DNA of 64,000 bases from Dehalococcoidia bacterium (lineage in GTDB: Bacteria; Chloroflexota; Dehalococcoidia; Lucifugimonadales; Lucifugimonadaceae). Numbering within the stretch: position 1 is the first letter of the stretch; each line of letters starts with the position of its first letter. The notes under the pieces were generated by a model. The model was given only the letters and a program-made list of their open reading frames with translations, had not been told where the DNA came from and made no database searches. Below are positions 1-6,366 of the stretch, piece by piece. The stretch is taken from assembly GCA_028285005.1 (NCBI GenBank), contig JANQQP010000043.1, positions 1-64,000 of the forward strand, in the 5' to 3' direction. The position numbers were made by a program, and so were the translations under genes.

Positions 1-314
1 CAGGGAGGGAGTTAGAGGGTGGGTTGATGTCTGGGCTTTGCCCAGACCGGGCGCGGCAAGCAGCGCCCCTACCGGATCTGCGGCTGCCAGTCAGAGGGGA
101 TTGCCCTTCGGCAAGCTCAGGATGGCAGCACTTGCTGTGACGACCGCCGCAGCCTGTCATTCTGAACTTGATTCAGAATCTCTCGCTCGACCAGGGATCA
201 AAGGTCAGATCCCTCCGCTTCGGTCGGGATGACATATCGCCAGGCAGTGATAAAACGCTCGTGCAGAGTCGAGCGAAGGCCATCACGCGTCTCAGTCAGA
301 AACCGAGGCTGGCC
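1..314. repeat. Intergenic mosaic of short hairpin repeats
   Basis: No convincing gene is present. The stretch is a chain of small palindromes and dispersed repeats. Positions 9-26 match the reverse complement of 38974-38991 exactly (18 nt). Positions 30-73 are a two-hairpin REP-like element. Positions 104-131 match the reverse complement of 39014-39041 at 25 of 28 bases. Positions 159-179 form a perfect 8-bp hairpin with a 5-nt loop. GGGATC at 194-199 and GATCCC at about 208-213 form another short stem. The small ORFs here look like accidental readings of repeat DNA. Confidence 0.7.
30..73 (-). repeat. REP-like element, copy 1 (GGTAG plus two hairpins)
   Basis: On the minus strand the element reads GGTAG, then a stem GGGCGC/GCGCCC with an 8-nt loop (49-68), then a 7-bp stem TCTGGGC/GCCCAGA with a TTT loop (30-46). 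The same architecture recurs at 28069-28113 and 28678-28722, on either side of the RAYT transposase gene. A GTAG tetranucleotide at the foot of the hairpin is typical of REPs mobilised by RAYT proteins. Confidence 0.75.
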
Positions 315-854
315 TCACCAGCGGAAGCCTTCCATTCTCAAGACCTTCTCCCAGACCGCTTCGGCTACCGGCTCGGGTAGAGAGTGTGTCTGAGCGTAAC
401 GCACGAGCTCTGCAGCGCTCCTGCGGTCCGGTTTCTGGCCTCCGGCGCCGTGGCGGTAGCGCATGTGGCCTGAGAGGCCCTGTGAAGTCTTGCACACGGC
501 TCCGCAGATCACGCAGTCCGTCGGTGACGGGTCCTGCCTGCGGCCTCCGTACTTGCGCTGTAGCTTGGCGATCAACAGAGCCGTGGCTCTCGGGAGGGCC
601 GGCATTGCAGAGAACGACGCCAGCGACTCGGCCTTCTGCTCCCTGGCGCGGTCGACAGATGCCGACCATGCAGCGTCCGAGTGACGGAAGCGGATGTGGC
701 CTGCAAGCCCTTGCTTCGACCTGAAGCCTGCTCCGCATTGCTGGCAGACAGCGGACCTCGTGACAGGTATGCGCCTTCGATCAGACCCCTGATGGCGTGC
801 TGGCGCCGTCTGTCGCTCAACTGGCCCAGTGTCTGGCGAGTGTGTACTGACCAC
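315..854 (-). CDS. Two-finger C2H2 zinc-finger protein
   Basis: This 179-residue protein starts at GTG and has two well-formed C2H2 fingers: C37-x2-C40-x12-H53-x4-H58 and C114-x2-C117-x12-H130-x4-H135. The helices read KQGLAGH and SQGLSGH, recalling the QALGGH helix of plant fingers. The N-terminal tail and the linker (59-105) are rich in Arg, Ala and Ser. It probably binds nucleic acid or a protein partner; I see no catalytic domain. It begins 50 nt after the stop of the GT-C-like gene on the same strand, so it could be the last cistron of the exosortase operon or an independent regulator. C2H2 proteins are uncommon in bacteria outside the Ros/MucR family, which has one finger. Its function is unknown. 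Confidence 0.75.
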   Translation of the reverse strand: MVSTHSPDTGPVERQTAPARHQGSDRRRIPVTRSAVCQQCGAGFRSKQGLAGHIRFRHSDAAWSASVDRAREQKAESLASFSAMPALPRATALLIAKLQRKYGGRRQDPSPTDCVICGAVCKTSQGLSGHMRYRHGAGGQKPDRRSAAELVRYAQTHSLPEPVAEAVWEKVLRMEGFRW

Positions 855-904
855 GGTCTATAGCTCCCGGTTTTGGTGTCCGGGCGACCGATCGGTTGGC
901 CGCT

Positions 905-3064
905 CTAGCCGGACTGCTCTGGGACAAGTATCCAGTAGAAGAAGCTACTGCCTGCAATTGCGGCCTGACCCGGAATTACCTCAAATCTCAGGGTTGTCTG
1001 ATCGCTCTCGATCAGTTCGCCCGGGACGATAAATGCTGCCTCTCCGAAGAACGTACGCTGCGCAGGCAGGTCCCAGACTCCGGCTTCCAAGCCGTCGACT
1101 AACACCCGAATTGCACCTGAGACCGAGGCATCGTAGCGTTTGACGATTGTGAGCGGCACGCCCGGGCGGCTGGCCACGATGAACTCCTCTGCGACTCTGA
1201 AGACGCGGCCATCATCGGTGATTGTCGAGTTCTCGTCTATGCGCGCGGTGATACTGAATGAGCTGCGTTCACCATCGATTCCGTAATCGTGTGTCACCTC
1301 AGACGTATCTGGTGCTGCGAGCCCGTTGCCTGTGTCAATCGAGTCGATGAGCGTCAGGTCTCCCGGCTCGAAGACGAGGAACGACTCTCTCGGTAGCTCG
1401 ATGGCCTGCGTTGCGCCTTCGGGGTCGTATGCACGCATGATGTTGGACGGGAACGGGTTCCCGAATGCGACTCGCTCATCGTTTGCGACCTCGCGTCCGG
1501 GAATGCTGTCGAAGAACGGCCCGCGGAAAGCGACCAGGTAGTCGACATTCTGGTCCAGTCCATATGTGAGCGGTGGCGTGCCCTGTGCGTCGTGGGTGTT
1601 CTTGCCGCTAAGGTCTAGCACCTGTCTCTCTGCGAAGAAGCTGACGGCACCGGCCGGCACGCTCCCGATGATGGCATCTTCCGGCGTGTTCTCGTTGAGC
1701 CAACGCCCCATCGCGGCCTGGACATCGTTCGTGTTGCGGCTAGTCCATGAGTATTCGGTAGAGACTGCGTCCCAGCGCGTCGGCAGAGCTGCCAGCGGCG
1801 CTATAGCTATGGCCACTACGGCAACTCGAGCGGTGATCACTACCGCTTTGCGTTCTCGTTCGGACAGCGGGTTTCGAGCTCGCTTCCATACCCAGACGGC
1901 TTGCCAGGCACGCACCATTCCAGCAACGAGCAAGATGACTATGAATGGCAGGGCGGCGTCCATGTGCCGACGGTCGTCGAACAGCCACGCAGTGTCGGGC
2001 CGGGTGATGGTGACCATGGCGGCGTAGATCAGTGCCAATGCGAACAGCACTATCGGCGCGGCGGAGAAGCTATGTCGGGCGAGCATCGCCTGCATGCCAA
2101 AGAGGATTAGCGGCAGGCCGACTAGCCATGCGAGGCCGTCCATGAATGGAAGCTCATGCAGATAGCCGAGCCAAGCGTTCCAGAGGTTGGAGAGTGGGAA
2201 CAGGCCGAGTGAGTCGTGAGTCGCCAGGTAGCTGTCAGGCAGGGCGTTTCCGGTCACTGACCAGTTGAATGAGACCCAGGCCAGGATCACTACCGCGGAT
2301 GGCGCCGCCATCCAGGCAACATCATGCACGTCCTGCCTGTGCTCGAAAATCGCTCCTTCCCGACGCCAGATCCAGCGCGCGATGGTCGCGCCGACTATCA
2401 GCAGCAGCAGGAGCAGCCCTTCCGGTCGTGCTGCGAGCGCAAACGCGGTGGATATGCCTGAGATCCGGACGTGGCCTCGCAGAAAGGCCCAGGCTGCGAG
2501 CAGTGAAGTGGCGGCGAATAGTGTGACCTCGGTGCCGGAGACGGCTGCGAACCCGAAGTGCGGCTCGACGGCCAGGATGGCTCCGGCGAACAGGCCGATA
2601 GAGCGCCTTCGGGTGATCTGCCAGGTGATGCGGAACACCATCCAGATTGTCAGCACTCCGAGACCAAAACCCATGAGCTTCGCCAGCACCGGCAAGTTGT
2701 GAGACTCAAGGCCGAGAACAGCGGCTGTCGTGCCGTTGAGAGCCGTCCACAGTGGGCTGGTGGCGCCGGTAGCAGCTTCACCCGAGTTGAACTCGAATGC
2801 GAACGAGTCTGCAAAGTTGCGGATGTAGGTCATCCGAGTCCAGGCGTCGTCGACGGGAAGCCTGTCCCAGCCAGCAGCTTCGCCGCTGGCGGTGCTCAAC
2901 AGGAGCAGGCCCGCGGTCAACGCGTGAAGGGCGAGCAGGCCGGCGAGTATTACAGCGGTGGCCCCTGTGGGGAGTGCGCGCAATCTCCATCGGGCGGGCG
3001 CTAGCCTGCGCCTGATGGTGCCCTGTTCGTAGGGATCTGTTGCCGTGGCGCCTGTTAGTGCCAT
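905..3064 (-). CDS. Polytopic membrane glycosyltransferase, GT-C-like
   Basis: This 719-residue protein has a first membrane helix near 34-57, then a VDDAW segment (D72, D73) in the first extracytoplasmic loop. That is the usual place of the acidic catalytic motif in GT-C lipid-linked-sugar transferases. About ten further hydrophobic segments run to about residue 420. The C-terminal third is soluble and probably extracytoplasmic. Such enzymes transfer a sugar from a polyprenyl-phosphate donor onto a glycan or protein outside the membrane. It is the last membrane-protein cistron of the exosortase operon, starting 16 nt after the GT2 stop. Together the two suggest glycosylation of the operon's surface protein. 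The family was assigned by topology and motif only, so the exact substrate is unknown. Confidence 0.6.
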   Translation of the reverse strand: MALTGATATDPYEQGTIRRRLAPARWRLRALPTGATAVILAGLLALHALTAGLLLLSTASGEAAGWDRLPVDDAWTRMTYIRNFADSFAFEFNSGEAATGATSPLWTALNGTTAAVLGLESHNLPVLAKLMGFGLGVLTIWMVFRITWQITRRRSIGLFAGAILAVEPHFGFAAVSGTEVTLFAATSLLAAWAFLRGHVRISGISTAFALAARPEGLLLLLLIVGATIARWIWRREGAIFEHRQDVHDVAWMAAPSAVVILAWVSFNWSVTGNALPDSYLATHDSLGLFPLSNLWNAWLGYLHELPFMDGLAWLVGLPLILFGMQAMLARHSFSAAPIVLFALALIYAAMVTITRPDTAWLFDDRRHMDAALPFIVILLVAGMVRAWQAVWVWKRARNPLSERERKAVVITARVAVVAIAIAPLAALPTRWDAVSTEYSWTSRNTNDVQAAMGRWLNENTPEDAIIGSVPAGAVSFFAERQVLDLSGKNTHDAQGTPPLTYGLDQNVDYLVAFRGPFFDSIPGREVANDERVAFGNPFPSNIMRAYDPEGATQAIELPRESFLVFEPGDLTLIDSIDTGNGLAAPDTSEVTHDYGIDGERSSFSITARIDENSTITDDGRVFRVAEEFIVASRPGVPLTIVKRYDASVSGAIRVLVDGLEAGVWDLPAQRTFFGEAAFIVPGELIESDQTTLRFEVIPGQAAIAGSSFFYWILVPEQSG

Positions 3065-3080
3065 TGCCAGGGCCTTTTAG

Positions 3081-4484
3081 CTATCTGAACCTGACTACTC
3101 CGCCAATGATGGCGGCGAGCTTCGGCATGAACGATTCGGTCAGGAAGGTCAACGCCACCACCGCCATACGCCGCAGGCTGTCGTAAGACTCCGAGAGCGG
3201 GTCTCGGACCTGCCACTGCTTCGGCTCCCTGAGAGCGGAGAGGAATCCGCTGAATCGGAACCAGAAGGTTGTCCAGCGGTACAGCGGCATGAACACCGGG
3301 ATCCACCAGAGCGATAGGAGACGCCTGCGCGGCTCTCCTTCAGATGCCCATAGTGCCACGATGTAGTACAGCGCCTCCACGCCGACGTAGATCAGGTACA
3401 GACCAAGTGTGGCCGTGATGACTACCTCGACCGGGTAACCGAGGAGGAACATGAAGGGCAGCAGGAAGGTCCAGACGACCCGCGGGAACGCCAGCGTGTG
3501 GTCGACAAGGAGTGACTTGGCTATCGAGATGCCGCGGATCCTGAATGGGTGGCGTTCCAGCTCCGGGTAGAGCGCCGCTACTTCGATCTGGCCTCGCTGC
3601 CATCGCACACGCTGCGCATACAGCTCACTGAGCGTTGCTGTTGGGTGGACAAAGACAACAGAGTCGACGATCGCTTTGACCCGCATCTCGGGGAACTTCA
3701 TCGCTATGTAGAAGGTGAGATCCGTATCCTCGGACACCGTGCGCTGGTCGTACATAAAGGTGCGCAGCATCACGTCTCGCCTGAAGGCGGAGAAGGCTCC
3801 TGCCAGCGTGAAGAGGCTGTTGGTCTGGCTCTGGTACTGCCGACCGATGCGGAAGCCTTCGTAGTACTCGACGAACTCAGCCTGCGCGATGGCGTTCCTG
3901 AGCGGGTGGACCTCGATCTCCTCACCAGTCAGTGGATCGCGGTCAGGCGGGAACACCTCAACTGCTCCGGTAGCAGCCGCAAGACTCCTATCATCCTCGA
4001 ACGCACGGACCATCTCGTACAGCGCGTCCTTAGCAAGGGCTGTGTCTGCGTCGACGTTCAGGATCAGTTCGCCACGTGAATGGTGAATGCCTGCGTTTAG
4101 AGCGCCAGCTTTGCCCTTGTACGGGAGCGAGATGAAGCTGATGGTGCCATCGAACGGCAGCTCCTGCTCACGGGCCATAACCGACCGAGTGCTGTCTGTG
4201 CTGCGGTTGTCGACCACCAGCACCTCGATGCTCGATCCAGGATAGGTTTGCTCGCGAATGGCCTTCAGGCAGATCGGCAGAACAGACGCACCGTTGTAGG
4301 CAGGGATGATGATGGAGACGAGTGGGAAGGCTTTAAGTGGCTTTCGCTTGCTGATGGCGACTTTGTTGCGGCCGGCACGAATGGCGGCGCTGAGGTAGGC
4401 GACTGCGGTGACGCCATCTATCAACAGCGGCACCACCATCCAGACGCCCCAGAAAAGGGCGAAGCCGACTAGCTGGTCTGTCAT
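3081..4484 (-). CDS. Processive family 2 glycosyltransferase, exosortase-G-associated type
   Basis: This 467-residue membrane-anchored GT2 has an N-terminal helix (about 5-35). The GT-A domain carries VDN (D92), the DxD-like DAD at 145-147, SEDTD at 251-255 as catalytic base region, and QRVRW at 281-285, the Q-x-x-R-W signature of processive synthases. C-terminal helices follow from about 318. This is the arrangement of cellulose/GlcNAc-type synthases and of the small GT2 clade that I recall as accompanying XrtG in Firmicutes (TIGR03111, from memory). Its ATG overlaps the stop of the exosortase-like gene by 4 nt, so translation is probably coupled. The likely role is cytoplasmic synthesis of a glycan linked to the exosortase system; donor and acceptor are unknown. 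Confidence 0.8.
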   Translation of the reverse strand: MTDQLVGFALFWGVWMVVPLLIDGVTAVAYLSAAIRAGRNKVAISKRKPLKAFPLVSIIIPAYNGASVLPICLKAIREQTYPGSSIEVLVVDNRSTDSTRSVMAREQELPFDGTISFISLPYKGKAGALNAGIHHSRGELILNVDADTALAKDALYEMVRAFEDDRSLAAATGAVEVFPPDRDPLTGEEIEVHPLRNAIAQAEFVEYYEGFRIGRQYQSQTNSLFTLAGAFSAFRRDVMLRTFMYDQRTVSEDTDLTFYIAMKFPEMRVKAIVDSVVFVHPTATLSELYAQRVRWQRGQIEVAALYPELERHPFRIRGISIAKSLLVDHTLAFPRVVWTFLLPFMFLLGYPVEVVITATLGLYLIYVGVEALYYIVALWASEGEPRRRLLSLWWIPVFMPLYRWTTFWFRFSGFLSALREPKQWQVRDPLSESYDSLRRMAVVALTFLTESFMPKLAAIIGGVVRFR

Positions 4485-5095
4485 GACGCCACCATCTCAT
4501 CGTCAAGCTTCTTGCGGACGGAGCTGAGCGTCGGTCTTGTCAGCAGGAACCAGTAGATCAGTATGACGCCAACAAAGAAGACTGCCCTTCCAATGATGGT
4601 GTGAGAGATGAGCAGCGAGTCTTTTCCAAGGTAGTGGAGCGTGGCGACGATGACGAGCAGCCGAATGATGTTGGCCAGGTACGTGAGCACCAGCGCCAGC
4701 ACTATGTAGGAGAACTTCCGCCGGTAAGACCAGGCCGGATAGAAGGCGAGCATGCCGAGCACAACTCCCGATTCGAGCAGGCCAGACGATTCAACTGTGA
4801 CCTGCAGCATCGTCCACCCGACGTCCTGCGAGATGACGAGCACCAACAGCGCGCCTGGCGCCGCGTCGAAGGTGTCGGTTGGGATGTTGATGAGTTCGGT
4901 GATCGCATGCACACCCTGGGCGACCGCGGTCTGAAGCGCCGGTTCGATCGGGCTGTTGCGGCCAATGAATATGACTAGGAACGCGAGGCCGACGGAGCCG
5001 ATGATGTAGAACGGCAGCCAGATGCGGTTGAGCCTGAAGAACAGGACTGCGAGCAGCCAGAGCGAGGAGAGTATTGCGGCGATAACTATGTCCAC
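4481..5095 (-). CDS. xrtG: Exosortase family protein, XrtG-like, lacking the catalytic Cys
   Basis: I chose the GTG at 5095 (204 residues). It is preceded by AGGAGG at good spacing and overlaps the upstream stop by 10 nt; an ATG at 5191 would intrude about 100 nt into the upstream gene. The protein is nearly all membrane helices. The exosortase signature is recognisable: ESSG (S103) where exosortases have a Cys-Ser-Gly motif, then NIIR (R145) and SHTIIG (H165), giving the expected order nucleophile-Arg-His. The nucleophile position is Ser (TCG codon) and the protein has no Cys anywhere. Exosortases cleave a C-terminal sorting signal after export and are thought to transfer the protein to another molecule. 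The neighbours (GT2, PTPS-like, PTPS-related membrane protein) are those of XrtG loci. It may be a serine variant or inactive. Confidence 0.78.
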   Translation of the reverse strand: MDIVIAAILSSLWLLAVLFFRLNRIWLPFYIIGSVGLAFLVIFIGRNSPIEPALQTAVAQGVHAITELINIPTDTFDAAPGALLVLVISQDVGWTMLQVTVESSGLLESGVVLGMLAFYPAWSYRRKFSYIVLALVLTYLANIIRLLVIVATLHYLGKDSLLISHTIIGRAVFFVGVILIYWFLLTRPTLSSVRKKLDDEMVAS

Positions 5096-6366
5096 AGGCG
5101 CCGCCTCCTGCTGATGAACCAGATTATGGCTATTCCGGCGACGCTTGCCGCGCCAAGTAGCCATGGGCCGAGGACTGATGCCGGCGACCACTGGATATCT
5201 GCGGTGCCGTCCGGCACTCGGTCTGCGATGAACGGGAAGATGGCAAGTCCACCGAATGAGACCGCATACATGCGGATGACACCGCCGAACTGAATCCCCA
5301 GGTCGGTCCAGTCGAGCGCGAACTCAACCCTGAGACCGCCTTCGTTCCGGCTATCGCCCCAGTCATTCCAACCGCTGTCCGAGATCTTGATAAGTGAGTT
5401 GCCGTGATACACCTTCACGTTGACCAGGCTGCTGTTACTGGTTGGAACGTAGGTCACGACGATCACGCGGTCATCGCCCTCGAAAAAGTCCCCGTTGTTA
5501 TTGGTGTCGACGTGCACCATGTAGCGCACGGGTCCGGTCTGACCATTGCTTCCGTCGTATGGCTGGCCATCCGTCGTGTGACGCTCCAGCATGTGGAAGT
5601 TGATCTCTTCGTCGATGTTGTTGGCCCAGTAGAAGGCGGCGATGTCGCGACGGTCTGAGCCTGAGTGATCGTCGAAAGCGTCGGCAAGATTGGCCTTGTC
5701 TGTCCAGTCGTTGAACTGGCTGTCGATGACAACGGGAATGCTGGTCGACGGGATCGGATCAGGGTCGTCAGACGAGTTGATGAGGGTCAGATTGTCGATG
5801 AACAGCCTTCCCTCGTCCTCCTCGTCTTCATCATCGTCGTCGTCGTCGCCAGAGAGCGTTCGGGCCCGGAACCAGAGCTGGTTCGTGAACGTTATGCCGA
5901 TGGTCGAAAGGTCGAAGTCAAAGAAGGTGTACAAGGAGTCATCATCGTCGTCGTCCCAGGACTGGAGCGTGGTGTACGCGGAGCCGTCGTTCGAAACCTC
6001 TACTCGCGCTCCGCCGTCATCGAATTCATCGACCTTGATCCACATCTGGAGCCTGAGCGAAGATTCGCCGGTGATGTCGACGCTGCGTACGGCTGACGCG
6101 CCGGAACCAGCGAGTTTGAGGTGACTGGCGCCTGCGTGTGGCCCGTTGCTGTCGCTGTATCCGGCATCGCCCACGAACGTCCAATCATCGAGCCAGCCGT
6201 GGCCTGTAGATCCGCCAGCATGCCCCTCGAAGTCGTCTTCAGCGATCGTCACATCCGCTCTGGCGATTGCCGATGTGTAGGCCAGGATGACAATTAGCCC
6301 GACCAGGACGGCTATAGACGCGGCCGTCAACTTGATGACATTCGGTGATGTGGATGGGAGGTTCAT
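5086..6366 (-). CDS. Exported acidic surface protein, candidate exosortase substrate
   Basis: This 426-residue protein has a signal peptide or anchor (helix about 12-31, AxA-like site near 35-37). Next comes a beta-rich region resembling a lectin/laminin-G fold (about 40-200) with Asp runs at 138-143 and 174-179, the latter continuing as Asp/Glu to about 185. A second beta domain (about 211-385) starts with a CBM9-like IDSQFNDW segment. The C-terminus is SPASVLGPW, one hydrophobic helix (about 396-419), then RRRR (420-423) and LWT. A short Pro-containing motif, a TM helix and a basic tail at the extreme end is the layout of exosortase and sortase targets. It lies directly upstream of the XrtG-like gene and overlaps it by 10 nt, so I infer it is the dedicated substrate. 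I recognise no known recognition tag, and a plain C-terminal anchor is possible. Confidence 0.65.
   Translation of the reverse strand: MNLPSTSPNVIKLTAASIAVLVGLIVILAYTSAIARADVTIAEDDFEGHAGGSTGHGWLDDWTFVGDAGYSDSNGPHAGASHLKLAGSGASAVRSVDITGESSLRLQMWIKVDEFDDGGARVEVSNDGSAYTTLQSWDDDDDDSLYTFFDFDLSTIGITFTNQLWFRARTLSGDDDDDDEDEEDEGRLFIDNLTLINSSDDPDPIPSTSIPVVIDSQFNDWTDKANLADAFDDHSGSDRRDIAAFYWANNIDEEINFHMLERHTTDGQPYDGSNGQTGPVRYMVHVDTNNNGDFFEGDDRVIVVTYVPTSNSSLVNVKVYHGNSLIKISDSGWNDWGDSRNEGGLRVEFALDWTDLGIQFGGVIRMYAVSFGGLAIFPFIADRVPDGTADIQWSPASVLGPWLLGAASVAGIAIIWFISRRRRLWT

Noticed and set aside
30..73. REP-like copy 1 as an intrinsic terminator
   Set aside because: It matches the RAYT-flanking elements in sequence and architecture and has no T-run.
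38..380. Two short ORFs at 38-232 and 168-380
   Set aside because: They read through REP and other hairpin repeats and show no protein-like features.
4481..5191. Longer reading of the exosortase-like gene from 5191 (236 residues)
   Set aside because: It overlaps the upstream gene by more than 100 nt and lacks a ribosome-binding site, whereas the GTG at 5095 has AGGAGG at correct spacing.
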